DNA of 64,000 nt. Origin: Argyresthia goedartella (Eukaryota; Arthropoda; Insecta; Lepidoptera; Argyresthiidae). The position numbers and the translations under genes are program-made. Each line of letters begins with the position of its first letter. Position 1 is the stretch's first letter. Below, one piece after another: positions 21,300-33,050 of this stretch. A model generated the notes under the pieces. That model did no database searches and was not told where the DNA came from. It saw only the letters and a list, made by a program, of their open reading frames with translations. The stretch is taken from contig OX463836.1 of assembly GCA_949825045.1 (NCBI GenBank), positions 9,503,829 to 9,567,828 on the forward strand. Direction: 5' to 3'.

Positions 21300-21615
21300 T
21301 TCAACATAAATGTGTTTTAATAGGCTATATTCAGCAGTGATCGCCCCCCAAGTGAGCACAGGCTAATTTGGCTCAACACAGACCTTGCTGTTTTGTAATT
21401 ATATATTCCTGCTTATTAATCTTATTAATTCATATTGTAATATTTGTATTAGTTAAGCACAAGCAATTTTTAAGACTTCAAAAATCAATCTGTGGGAGTT
21501 TCCACGGCCTTCTTCTCCCACAGTGATCCAATGTACAGAAGTGGCAAAAAATTACGATTGCTCAGTATATATAAATATCTACAGTAATAAAGAGATTTGA
21601 TTGATTGATTGATGG
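21300..21615 (+). repeat. CR1-like LINE 3' end
   Basis: The sequence from GGCTATATTCAGCAGTG through CTCCCACAGTG to TCTACAGTAATAAAGAG, then (GATT)n, matches the 3' end of the minus-strand LINE at 60781-62180. The short terminal repeat at 21595-21613 is typical for the clade. Confidence 0.65.
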
Positions 21616-21803
21616 CTCCTCGAGGCAAACCATCCCCCAAAATTCCTTAAAATTAGGAATTGTGGCCAGGTACCTCTACTATTTTTACCTGAACGAGGTG
21701 AAGGGACTGATGATAATTATAAACATAATAGGGAGTACGCATCATTGCTCTATTTCTATGAGAATTATAATACATTAAAATGAATAATAATAATAGCACC
21801 CAT

Positions 21804-21944
21804 CTACTCTGGAGGTGATGTCATACTTCGGTTTTGGCAGGTGAATAAATGAGGAACAACTCCTTTCTTCAATCGAAGTGTCACTTTTACTCCGTGTTCT
21901 TTCATTATGTTGTATTGTACATAATTTTCTGTATCCTCCTCGAC
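21804..21944 (-). CDS. THAP-domain gene, exon 2
   Basis: The acceptor TTATTTCAG precedes base 21944; phase 0 matches the donor at 27920. The 46 codons give ...VTLRLKKGVVPHLF, the closing part of a THAP domain (usually LK..AVP.IF), then a short tail to TAG at 21804. With exon 1 the protein is about 112 residues, little more than a single THAP domain. Confidence 0.65.
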   Translation of the reverse strand, partial: VEEDTENYVQYNIMKEHGVKVTLRLKKGVVPHLFTCQNRSMTSPPE

Positions 21945-22212
21945 CTGAAATAAATTCATTATTATTCTTAAGTCAAACTTCGATGAGAAAACAGATGAGT
22001 AAAAAAAACTTAAGCCTGCAGAAAGCTTACAGTGCATTTACAGTTAGGATGGTTCGTTCATTAGAGCAAGCTACGATTATTGCCGGAAGAATACGAATTA
22101 TTAGGTCTTATCGGCATTAAGCCACTAGAGGGCAACAAAAGAGCGTTAGTTAAGCCAATAAATCTAAATAGATTCAGTAGAGCACGCACACTTTGTAGAG
22201 CTGTTAATTAGG

Positions 22213-23018
22213 ATGGATGAACTCAAGCAAATACTTTTAGAATTAAAAACTGATATGGCCGATCGAAAGAGGGACATAAAAGAGATGGAAGAAAATATCA
22301 AAAGAAGCATCAATAACAACATCAACGAGAAATTTAGAAACCTGGAGCTGAAAAATGAAGAGCTTGAGCAAAAACTAGAAGATCAAGGGAAGCAGATAGA
22401 GTTTTTAGACAGGCAAATAAGAAGAAAAAATATTGTTTTCTTTGGCATAGAAGAAAAGGAAAAGTCCTACACTGATTTGGAGAGCATGATATTGAACATC
22501 ATAAACAATAAAATAAACGTCTCATGTGAAAAGACCGAGATAGATACAGTAAGAAGAATGGGCAAGAGGAGTGAAAAAGTATGGCCAGTTATTGTAACCG
22601 TTATAACGACGGGAATGAAAATAAAAATTATGAAGAACAAGAAAAATCTACAAAACTCGTCTTACTACATAAAAGAGTACTAAAAGACACATACTTAAAT
22701 TCTACTCGCCTAAGGTCCTAGAAATACGAAAAAACCTTCGAATGGAGTTAGAAAAAATAATCGCATCGGGAAAAAAAGCAGTGATTCGATATGATAAAAT
22801 CGTGTATCTCGAGAACGACGGCTCAAGTAGAACACAGCGAAAAACAAAGAAGAGAGACCTATCTCTAACACCAGAACTACCACACTCGTCTAGACCAACC
22901 GAGATCGAAAAAATATTCACCCAAACAGCTAAAAAGACCCGACCAATACAGTCATTTATGAAACAACAACAGCACAAAGAAAACTCTTCAACCTTGGATC
23001 AATCCACACACATCGCAT
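22213..23018 (+). pseudogene. LINE ORF1, coiled-coil protein
   Basis: ORF1 would coat element RNA. The frame starts at the ATG 22213 with a long coiled coil (residues ~1-75, heptads with many K and E), then RRKNIVFFGIEE and VRRMGKRS, an RRM-like region. It stops at 22681-22683. The +1 frame then continues smoothly with YSPKVLEIRKNLR and AVIRYDKIVYLE to 23018, so a one-base change has truncated it. Full length would be about 268 residues. Confidence 0.7.
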
Positions 23019-23149
23019 AGCATTCATTATCGGCCCCTCCAACAGATCCGCAACCAAGAAATTCAACGCTTACGTATAGCCCCAATACGGCTGGTCCCCG
23101 CGGGGCGTTAAGACCACCACCCTCCATACATAACAATAATGGAAAGCAA

Positions 23150-23971
23150 GAAACAGAAAAAATACTCAAAATATGCACTTTCAACCTAAGATCGCTGAAA
23201 TCAGATACCCGAATAATAGAGCTAGAGTACGCATTGCAAAAACTCAACTGGGATATAGTCGGGATTTCTGAAGTAAAAATCAAAGGAGATGGAATATTCG
23301 AAAAAAACGACTATGTGATCATGTATAAAGGAATAAAGGAAAGAAGGAATGGAATTGGCTTCATAGTAAAAACATACCTGAAAAAATACATAACATACTT
23401 CCAGACCTACTCAGATAGAGTTGCTAGACTTGACTTAACATTCAATAATACCCAAGTAAATTTAATTCAGGCCTACGCACCGACAGGACAAGCAACACAA
23501 AAAGATATAGATACCTTTTACCAAGATTTAGAACTATCGCTAAAGAATACATGTACAGATCTTATTGTCATGGGAGACTTTAACGCCAAAATAGGATGGC
23601 CCACCAAAGAAGAGAGTGACATATGCGGGCCGTTTGGATACGGAGAACGAAATGAAAGAGGAGAGTTACTTATTGATTTCTGTTTCCTAAACAAACTACA
23701 CATCACCAACACCCTGTTTAAGAAAAATCAAAAACAGAAATGGACATGGCAGTCCCCCGATGGCAAAACGAAAAACGAGATCGATTTCACTCTCGCTAAA
23801 CAACGAAAAAAGGTTCAAAACAATGAAGTTATCTCAACAAAATTTCCGTCAGATCACAGAATGGTCAGAATAACCTACAACCTAAATTTCACTATTAAAA
23901 GACCTAGAACTAACTACGGACTAAGGAATAAAAACCTCACACCAATTGAACAAGACTCATTAAAAACATGA
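23150..23971 (+). pseudogene. LINE APE-type endonuclease
   Basis: Nicks target DNA to prime reverse transcription. Motifs in order: TFNLRSL, DIVGISEVKIKG, GIGFIVK, YAPTG, VMGDFNAKIG, NEIDFTLA and SDHRMVRI; the metal and catalytic residues E, D, N, D and H are present. The frame ends in TGA at 23969, and the polymerase frame starts at an ATG that overlaps it (ATGA). RTE-like elements normally have one ORF here, so a one-base shift is the simplest reading. Confidence 0.8.
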
Positions 23972-25662
23972 TAACAATTGAAAATGAAACAAGTAAATTA
24001 ACTTCCGATATGGTTGAAGAAAACTATACAATAATAATATATGAAATTAAACAATGTGTAAGGAAATTACCGATCACCAAAGCATCAAAAATAAATGTAA
24101 TATCGGAAGAAATAGAGTCCCTAATCGAAGAACGAAATGCTTTAAAATCCATCACGGATAGAACGTGCGACGAGCGGAAACGATTGAAAAAACTTCAAAA
24201 GAAAATACGAAGTAAAATTTCTGACAAAAATAAAAAAATACGACTCGAAACAATACAAAGGGAGATAGAAACACGAAGCTCTACAAAACGCAGTTATGCC
24301 CAATTAAACAGAAAAAACGAATGGATAAGAAGTTTGTTATCTGCTAAAGGGACTGAAAAAACAAATAGACGTGATATCCTTCGAATCGCCACAGACTTCT
24401 ACAGAAATCTATACTCCAACCAAGATAGAGATGAAGCATCGCAAACTATCAGGACAGAACTCCCCGAGGAAGTTCCAGCAGTACCAAACTCTGAAGTAGA
24501 GCGCGCAATATCAAAACTCAAGAAAGAGAAAAGCCCAGGAGAGGACGGAATCACCAACGATACCATAATAGCGATATCAAACGCACTTACATCACGATTA
24601 ACTTACATCTTTAATGATATTCTGGTACAGGAGACAATACCTCAAGATTGGAACTACGCTCTTATATCTCTGATATACAAGAAGGGGTACTCTAAATTAA
24701 TTGACAATAACAGACCTATAAGCTTACTTCCCTCTATCTATAAGCTGTTCTCGAGCGTTATATTAAACAGAATTACAAATGGCTTGGACGAACAGCCACC
24801 GCGAGAGCAGGCTGGATTCAGAAAGGGATACTCCACAAATGACCACATATTCACTGTGACTCAAATTATAGAGAAATACAACGGTGAAAAACTCACTCAT
24901 TTAAGATTCGCAGACGATATCGTAATCCTGACCGAAAAACACGAATCTCTACAAATCGTGTTGACCTCACTCGATCTAGAAAGCCGCAATATTGGACTCT
25001 ACATGAACCCTTCTAAAACAAAGGCGATGACAAATGGAGAAAAGAGACACATCCGACTAGGAAATGGGAACATAGAATACGTCAGTGACTACATATACCT
25101 CGGCCAACTAATATCCTTCGAAGATGCAATTTGCCAAGAAGTAGACAGAAGAATAGCACTGGCCTGGAAGAAATACTGGTCCCATAAAGACGTCTTCAAA
25201 AGCAGCATACCAGTACACCTGAAAAAGAAGATCATGGACAACACAGTACTACCAGGTCTGCTATACGGTTGCCAAAGCTGGCCCCTGACTAAAGATGTCG
25301 TAAGGAAGTTGCAGGTTTTTCAACGCTCCACCGAGAGATCAATGCTGGGCATAAAACTAAAAGATAGAGTGAGATGCTCTGAGATACGAGGAAAAACAAA
25401 GGTGACAGATACTGTACAAATGGCGTGCAGGCTCAAATGGAAGTGGGCTGGCCACATAGCCAGAACAACAGACGGACGCTGGAGCGAGTGTGTCCTCCAC
25501 TGGCACCCAAGAGACGGGCAGAGGGCAAGAGGCAGACCCCGGCGACGCTGGTGCGACGACATAGTGCAGGTGGCAGGTTACACTTGGACGAGGCAAGCCA
25601 AAAATAGACTGATATGGCAAAGTATGGAGGAGGCCTATACCCAAATATGGGTGCCCAATTAA
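23968..25662 (+). pseudogene. LINE reverse transcriptase lacking motifs A and B
   Basis: The 564-codon frame has KSPGEDGITN, ALISLIYKKG, RPISLLPSIYKL and QAGFRKGYST. It then passes directly from TQIIEKYN to GEKLTHLRFADDIVIL. The AFDSV-type motif A with the first catalytic Asp and the GVRQGDPLSP-type motif B, some 100 residues in relatives, are missing at about 24880, in frame. The C-terminal part (GHIART, then GRPRRRWCDDI) is complete. The polymerase cannot be active. Confidence 0.85.
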
Positions 25663-25922
25663 ACTAGGATAATATTTATTAATTAAATATAAATAATATT
25701 GAATTAAATGTACTGAATAATTATTTCTTTCATTAATAATAAATAAAATATATAAAATGAAATTTATGTTAACAAAATGATTACTTTAAGCATGAAATAT
25801 TTAAGAAAGAATAAGAATGTAATAATTATGTTGTAAATTTATGTGTTTGTGTGTGTACAAATTGGGAATAAATGGCTTTTTATTTTATTTTATTATTTTA
25901 TTTATTTATCGGCATTAAAGCC

Positions 25923-26364
25923 GAAGAAAAACACGTCAACAATCAGAAAATGATTTTTCTTCCAATTACGCTGAAATTCTATCATAACTGCACTATCCAG
26001 CACATATCCAGCGCAAAGCGGCACTTTGATGCAAGAGCAGAAAAAATATATGGTTATCCTTCACTCCACTGTTTTAGTGCTTTTTAAATGGCGCTGTCAA
26101 AGTCAAGTTACTAAAAGTAAAACCCTAGGTTTACGATGGGTTCGGTTGGCCAACCTGATGGCCTTTTGGAGTTATACAGTTCGCGTGTGTTTTTTTTATC
26201 TTTTTTGTCCCTTTTACCGACAAAGGTCTCTAGACCTTACAGCAACGTCTTCAGTGTTATGTTCCCGTGTGATGTGTTGGCTTATAAAAATACTGGCCAT
26301 AAAGAATTAAATAAAACAAAAAAGGCGGGAAAATAAACTGAGCTAATTTTCACTGAGAAATACG
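25923..26364. other. intronic, no gene recognised
   Basis: No supported frame on either strand; AT-rich sequence in the THAP gene intron. Confidence 0.3.
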
Positions 26365-26573
26365 AGCGTGCAGTTGCTTTATTTAATAATTTTAATAAGC
26401 TAATGGAATCCTTAAATGACCCGGAAATTTCCCTAATTCCGAAAGCAATTCAAATCGAAGCCAAAAACGTAATAGAAAACCTATTGCCGCAAAAATCCCG
26501 CATAAAAAAGATAAATGAAGCGAACGAAAACTTCATTGAATGGAAAAATAATCATAAAGAGAAATCATTCTCG
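26365..26573 (+). pseudogene. fragment like the N-terminus of a tyrosine-recombinase (Crypton-type) protein
   Basis: The frame from ATG 26403 includes ENLLPQKSRIKKINEAN, FIEWKNNHKEKSFS, resembling the N-terminal arm (LLP.KS...Y...F..W) of Crypton-derived proteins. A good donor, TCG|GTAAGC, follows base 26573 exactly where such proteins continue SENVLL. No further exon was found. It lies in the THAP intron on the other strand. Confidence 0.4.
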
Positions 26574-27919
26574 GTAAGCGTGTAATTGGTTTATTTTAGT
26601 GAGCTGTCGAAGAAGCGATCTTCATTGTGGTCCATGTGCTCCATGCTTAAATGCACCCTTAATACTAGAGACAGAGTGTACATTAAGGACTACGTTTTTA
26701 AAACGACAAACAGGTAGTTTCCAGTATAGAAAATCACGTTTTCCCAGCAGAAAATATGATATTTTTAAATGAAGCGCCTGACGATAAATATTCAGTGACA
26801 AAGATAAGATTTACTTTGCTTTTTAACCAACTTCATTACTTTTACTGTTTGTCAATGGATAACTATTGTGTGAATAAACAAATAAACTCAAGTTTTTCTA
26901 TTCTTTCCAAGTTGCGATAAGTTTTGGCATTAATGGTGCTTGTAGAAGCTCTGAATTGGTGAATATTACAGTTGATAATATACAAACTTTCAACCAGATG
27001 CTGGTCGTACAACTTACTAACATATAAACTAAAAAAATATTTATCATTCATGACGAATTTATGAATATGGTTCAAAAATATCAAGGGCTTCGTCCGGCAA
27101 GTACCAGCACAGCACGATTCTTCTTAAATTACAAGAATGGTAAATACACAAAAAAATCATAGGTAGAAATAAATTTGGATTTTTCCTAAACAGATTGCCA
27201 CATTTCTTAATCTACAAAACCCAGAAGACTATCCGGGGCATTGCTTCCGTCGAACATCACAGGCGCTACTTGCAAGCTCTGGCGCTAACTTGATTATATT
27301 TAAACGTCACGGGGCGGATAGAAATCAGACCAAGTAGCAGAGGACTCATTGAGGAGTCAATTGCAAATAAAACTAAAATTACTTCGCATATTCAGACATC
27401 AATTGACTTAAACCGCTCATCATCGTTACGTCAGTCTATTCCTCGAGAGCCCGAAGAAAACCAGTATGTAATGTCGAGTCAACTAAGCCCGTCTATATAT
27501 ACATCATTTTATATTCAATCCCAAATTAAACAATTTATTATAAATATTGCTGCTAAAAGCCTACTTTTAATAATTGTAATAATGTGTCTATTCATTTTAA
27601 TAATTAAACTGTTTTAATTTCTCTTCAGTTTTATATTTCATCTACTTTCCCTGCAGTAGTTGAAATAAAAACAGATTACGCACCTCGCATTATGTAACTT
27701 ATATTGCACGCGTGCTATTAAAGCACTCACTAGCGCGCGGGCACCAAATAAGCACCCGATGCAATAACACATTACTTTCTGCTCGGTGCAACAATCTACT
27801 AATAATGCAACGAGGTAAAGCTTATTTCCGGTCACAATCGAATTCTCTAGTCGAACCAAACACTTACTGTAAATGCTTCGGATACTTCGGACTAATTTGC
27901 ACCATGCAAACTTACTTAC
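26574..27919. other. intronic, no gene recognised
   Basis: No supported coding frame on either strand; AT-rich with a few poly(A) runs. Confidence 0.3.
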
Positions 27920-28117
27920 GTCAAAGTGATCTTCACAGCAATACAGACATGATGTTGGAGATACATCACATCTTCTTCTCATTAGCTTACACCATTGTGT
28001 TCGTAGTTTCTGTTTTCTTGGAACTTGAAAAAACATTTTTTCTGGGGCACTTCTTATTGTGCTATCGCAATTGGGCACGATGCAATACCTATAAAAAGGT
28101 TTTTTAGATTCTTCCAT
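27920..28117 (-). CDS. THAP-domain gene, exon 1
   Basis: THAP domains are zinc-coordinating DNA-binding modules (C2CH) of transposase origin. From the ATG at 28117 the minus frame gives C-x4-C (CIVPNC), then FFQVPRK, W, and CCEDHF with the final Cys and His, in the canonical order. A perfect donor, GAC|GTAAGT, follows 27920, in phase 0, matching exon 2 at 21944. The 6-kb intron holds a LINE inserted in the opposite orientation. Confidence 0.75.
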
Positions 28118-28455
28118 TCTCTGTAAACCTGAAACTTTGGGTAACTTTACTATAACAAATGTAGTAAACAAACACACAAACTCGGCGCGTGGCACATAAA
28201 GTCATCTATGGCCCACGAAAAAACAGTTTTGGTACAGCAACAACAGCAAAATCGCATATATTTTTTTTTTGGAAACTGTGATAAGATAACAGGATTTAAT
28301 GAGAATCATGAATTGACCTTATTTTTGCTTTCATTTTCATTTATACCATAAACAATAGACCACGAGCATAAAAAAACAAACTGAATACTCTATGTTATTG
28401 CCAAAAATCGCAGTATCAAACGGACAGTTGCCAGTTTCGCGCAAAAATGGACCTA

Positions 28456-28600
28456 CAGCGGAAGTGATGTGATAGTTGTTGTCAGTAAGGGACAGAGCTA
28501 CGCATCAATCTCCTCCTTTTTTTAACGTATAGATAAGGAAAGGGATACTGACGCACAGCGCTGTCCCTTACTGACAACAACTTTTCAATCACTTCCTCTG
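28456..28600. repeat. 145-bp MITE
   Basis: Terminal inverted repeats of about 39 bases: CAGMGGAAGTGAT then GTTGTTGTCAGTAAGGGACAG on the left, inverted on the right, with about six differences. The unique middle is about 67 bases. No coding capacity. Confidence 0.7.
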
Positions 28601-29284
28601 ATGGGGGGTTTTAAAAAAGTGCTGTTTGACGTTACGTTAATAAAATATTTTTTGTTGTAAATCAAAATTAAAAATTTTAACGAAAAAAAAACCCCGCCGA
28701 AAAATTAATGAAACCTTACGGCAAAAATGTGGTCCACTGGTTTCATAATTAGGCTGATTTGAACAAAACATATCTAAGAACCATCACAGTGAAGTCTACT
28801 ACCAATAAAAAAAAAAAACGCATTAAAATCTGTTTGAACATTTGACCGCTATTCCTCTTAACCCTTAGCACCACTCGCTATTTCCTTCCAGCCTACACAA
28901 ATACACAGGTGGAGGACTTAGGCCCCCATGCATATATGTAATATTTACCAGTACCGTTTTGTACCGTTGTGTAAAAATCAGCATGAAATAAATCAAAAAC
29001 ATATATGTATATACTTATTGCAAAAAATATTTTTCTTAAAATTTTGCGTCCAACAAAAAAGTTACTGTTCAACTGTCTTTTATCTCAATATCAATAAAAA
29101 GTAAGTCTAGAATGTCAAAATATCAATAAAAATAAAATAAGTATTTTCTTAAACTTATAACTAAAATTATTCAACATTCACAAAATGATATACCTTATAA
29201 CATGCAAAATCACAGAACTAACATCAGTCTATGTTTCCTTATCAAATAACAGTACACTTTTAATTATATTGTAACATTTACTTA

Positions 29285-31150
29285 TTACTGACCTTTGGCA
29301 CATATTTTTACGGCACGGCACACATTCTTCGCGCATTTGGAACATACTCTTGGAGTATTGCTATCCTTGCTTCTTGGGCATATATGGCAACGTGATTTTT
29401 TTGCCTCTTGTTTTGGCTGGCTTCGTGTGCAGACAGTTCCTCAGGCAGTTCAATACCAAACTCAAGAATAAACTTATTCATCATATATTTTAGCTCTCTT
29501 TAAAGATTGGGCAAAGATCTTCTTCACAGAACGAAAGGAGTCACCAAAGCATGTCCAAGGTCTTCCAAAAACTTCTAACGGATTATCTTTTTTTGAGTGT
29601 TTGAGCCGCAATATAGCATATGGCTGTTTACTCCTGATATGTTCAACATGGCACAGAATATAACGGTTGGCCATCTTTGACTTCTTCTGTTGACGGAGTA
29701 AGCAGCACACTTCTGGTCGAGGGCATCTACGCCACCTTTGATAGAATTAAACAATTCAATTATTTCGGGCTTCTTAGTTTCAGGATTCGTCGCTTGTTCG
29801 TGATGCTTTGAAGAAACGAGAATAATACTGGTGTTCTTTGTAGGTACGAAAGACACAAGTGTTTTATCGCTTTGAAAACCATAAACCGATGTCGTAGCAG
29901 GCCGGCTTCTGTGAGGAAATAATTCTGGAGGGATCTTTCGTTTATTTTTACGGGCTGTGCCTACATATCTAAGTTGTTTTTAATTCAAAGCTTCGACCAA
30001 CTCTATGGAAGAAAACCAATAGTCACCTGTAACGTTTCTGTTCGTTTCATAGATGGGTTCTGTCAGCGTCATGACGTTCCTTGTAGGTACCAACGTGGTA
30101 TTGCTTCGAGAGGTTTGCTCTTTTCCCGCGTAGATAAAAGCGTTATACAGATAATGCGTATTTGCGTTGTAATAATGTTATAACTGAGACGAAGTATGTA
30201 GTTGGAGAAGAGCGTGTTTATTCTTTGTGTGGGCACTTATATATCTATCTTATTGCTAACACAGCACTACGTACATTATGTCGTAGTTCACTCTAACATC
30301 TAGCCTATTGCATGTACGACCATACTACAGCGTCACATAAACACATTATTTTCAATCCGTATTTTGGTGGTTTGGATTTCATAATCATTCGGAAAAAGCA
30401 ACGACTTCTGAAAGGAGCATTTCATCCACGGTCACGTACACAGAGCAGCTGTAATTGTTTATACAATTTTTATAAAATTTTGAAAGGGTTCTGATATGAG
30501 GGCTAGCCGAACTGGTTTTTTCTTCGTTCTTCTCTTGTATTGTCATTGTCAAATCGTAAAGACGACAATATGAAAAAGAATCTATTTAGACTCATTACGG
30601 TTCTAAAAATTGGTCTTCCCTTGGACTGAGATGACAAGAGCCCTCGAGCGTCTTCCCTCCCAGATTGGAAAATGCCAGTTTAAAAACTGGAGTCCGAGAA
30701 ATGCAAGCATTTCATTTTTGCTAACGTGATTCGTGTGTGCCGATTCTGATGTTTGCTTTTCCGAGTAGTTTGTGATATTTTGATTCGTATATTCTAAAAT
30801 CAATTCAATCATATCATCGGAAAAAAGACAAGAAATCATCAAGTGGAGTCATCTCGTTATTTGTCCGAGCGGGACCTCTAAGACTAGGCAAGTGCACAAT
30901 AATTTTGTGCGCTCGAATTCTTAATCGCGATGACGGTGTTTTAGCCCATTTATAACTATTCTTTCCATAATAATCATTAGAACTCTCACTCTACTGTTCT
31001 ACGTTTTCCGTTATTTCATTTTCCGACTCACTTTCAGATTATTTCCCGCTTCCCGTATCGTGGTCGCTAAGTTCTATCTCTGCGTCGCTCAGATCTGATC
31101 ACTTTCGTTTGAGTCTTTTTAAGTCATTTATAAGATTTTCTATCTGCTGG
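29285..31150 (-). pseudogene. piggyBac transposase, decayed
   Basis: DDD transposase of the PGBD type. On the minus strand the N-terminal part (30842-30603) shows FSDDMIELI and KNEMLAFLGL. The middle has VDEMLL around 30430. The C-terminal catalytic part (29856-29575) has IIELFNSIKGGVDALDQ with the third Asp and NRRSQRWP. A cysteine-rich tail (CHICPR.., C..C..C) lies near 29400-29290. Many stops and shifts occur. Confidence 0.75.
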
Positions 31151-31189
31151 GGAGTCAAATTTTTATGCATAGGGCGCCGCAAGTCTTTA

Positions 31190-32165
31190 ATAACCGGCTA
31201 AGTGCGAGTCGGACTCGCGCACGAAGGGTTCCGTTATTATCTATAAAAAACCGCAAAAAAAAACGTGTCTGTTGTAGGTATGGAAGCCCCACTTAAATGT
31301 TTATTTTATTCTGTAGTTATTATTAAAGAGACAACAGTAATACATTATCTGTGTTTATTTCACTTTCTGGGTAGTTTTGATAAAATCTATTGCTCAATTC
31401 GAAATTGTAACCATAAAGGGCTATGGTAACTAAAGAGAGTACAGTATGTGCCAGCATTCAACAGAATCAACTCAATATTGCTAAAGACGAGTATAACCCG
31501 TTGTAGTAATAACACGAGGAAGTTTTGACTTTAAACCGATATGGTCAAAATATTTTTTTTAAGGCGCATTCTCATTAGATTCCATTCATTCAATTTATAG
31601 ATGTAGATAGATACCAATTAATCCAGCATTCTAACAAGCAAAATATTTAAATCCGAATTTAATAAAAACAAAAAAATAGAACTATTCAAGCAACGGCGTT
31701 TACAAAACCATACCGCGAGTTACAATACAGCCAGCGCCATCTGCTGTCTAAGACTAACGTTCTATGCGTGGGTGACGGGAAGTAATCGAAAATAAACTTT
31801 TGTTGTATGGGAGCACCCCTTAAATATCAATTTAATTTTAATTTAATTATTTATTTTTAAAGTAAATAATATACTCAATAAATTTGTACATTTTAAGCCT
31901 CTACCTGCTACCATTATCCATATTGAATAAAAATTAGCAAAAAAAACACGTTTGTTGTATGGGAGCCCCCTTAAATATTTATTTTATTCTGTATTTTAGT
32001 ATTTGTTGTTGTAGCGGCAACATAAATACATCATCTGTGAACATTTAAACTGTCTAGCCACCACGGTTCATGAGATACAGCCTGGTGACAGAAAGACCGA
32101 CGGACGTACAGCGAAGTCTCAGTAATAGGGTCTCGTTTGGCACCCTTCGGGTACGGAACCCTAAC
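31190..32165 (-). repeat. common lepidopteran interspersed repeat
   Basis: It begins AAGTGCGAGTCGGACTCGCG near 31200 and ends GGTACGGAACCCTAA at about 32163, the known borders of a very frequent moth and butterfly repeat. Internally the phrase TTGTTGTATGGGAGC occurs three times (about 31265, 31801, 31951), so this copy looks like a tandem or nested array. It sits inside piggyBac DNA. Confidence 0.7.
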
Positions 32166-32399
32166 TAAAAAGAATAAATAAATTGCTTACGTTACTACAC
32201 TTGTGGGGGACCTAAGTCCCGTTGCAGTTCGAACCTCGTGCAACCGTACGGAGATGCCGGAGCGTACCCCTTGCGAACCCTCGGGCGGTATCGGGCATAC
32301 ACGGAGGCCTGACCGCGTCGCGTCCGAAATAAACAAAATATTTCTACAATTGTATGCGGTGGGGGACTCTACTCCCACGCGAATGGCGTTAAGGGTTAA

Positions 32400-32579
32400 G
32401 CTGATACCGCTCGAACTACTGAACTGACTACAACAAAACATAACATTTACATAAACTGCATCAAAATCCATCCACCCATTTGACCGCTAGGGTGCCCAGA
32501 CCCTTTAACTTATAACACCCCTCTTTCGGTCGTCAGGATTAGTAAATTAAAAACATGCAAAAGGGGGGCATTTATGTGT
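32400..32579. other. flank of the piggyBac insertion
   Basis: ATTTGACCGCTAGGGTGCCC at about 32480 resembles ATTTGACCGCTATTCC on the left flank (28840), perhaps remains of another element. No gene. Confidence 0.3.
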
Positions 32580-32880
32580 TTAGGTCTCAAAACATAAAAT
32601 GCCCAGCTGTAAAACTTGGATTTCACCTTGACACGAAACAGACATGGAGGGTAAACATACAGAAAAATCACAATGAACTGAACCACAGATGCAGGTCCCT
32701 ACAATGGCAATAAATTGGCAGTCTCGGCTTTCAGTAATACTGCTAAGCTACAAGATGGTAGTAAAACCAGTCTGGACATATAGATACAGATTTGGGGAAA
32801 CACTAGGAACTCCAATGTGGAAATCCTGCAGCAATACTCCCTAAAATCAAAGACTGCAAGCTGGCATAACATGGTATTTT
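32580..32880 (+). mobile_element. Jockey-like LINE fragment
   Basis: The plus strand reads CPAVKLGFHLDTKQTW and later VKPVWTY-like and LGTPMW-like words in broken frames, the same part of the Jockey polymerase as the fragment at 11094-11700, on the other strand. Confidence 0.55.
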
Positions 32881-33050
32881 TTTTGTCTCAAAATGCTTTT
32901 CTGTTGTCCTAAATAAGGCAAGAGTTAAACTTATTACATTAAGTTATAAAATGTAGCCCATTAATGTCCCCAGCAAGGGGCACAGGACAGGATTGGGCTA
33001 TATCCACCATGCTGGCTCAAGGTGGGTTGGTAGAGGGGAGTTGGTCTGTG

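Larger units (their letters stand above)
22124..25905 (+). mobile_element. RTE-like LINE with target duplication, internally deleted
   Basis: The same word, TTATCGGCATTAAGCC (one extra A in the right copy), flanks it at 22108-22123 and 25906-25922, a long target duplication. It has ORF1, an APE endonuclease plus reverse transcriptase, a 240-base AT-rich 3' end and a (TTTTA)n tail at 25878-25905. It lies in the THAP gene intron, antisense to that gene. The terminal repeat and apurinic endonuclease suggest an RTE or Proto2-type LINE. Confidence 0.85.
28862..32395 (-). mobile_element. piggyBac-type transposon with nested repeat
   Basis: TTAA flanks both ends (28858-28861, 32396-32399). The termini CCCTTAGCACCACTCGC and, inverted, CCCTTAACGCCATTCGC agree at 14 of 17 bases. 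It holds a decayed transposase on the minus strand and, between 31190 and 32165, a copy of a common moth repeat, so it is older than that repeat. Confidence 0.85.

Noticed and set aside
25320..25644. Two minus-strand frames over the LINE C-terminus
   Set aside because: Antisense shadows of the reverse transcriptase tail.
27712..28107. 131-codon plus-strand frame over THAP exon 1
   Set aside because: Antisense shadow; the THAP motif and donor are on the minus strand.
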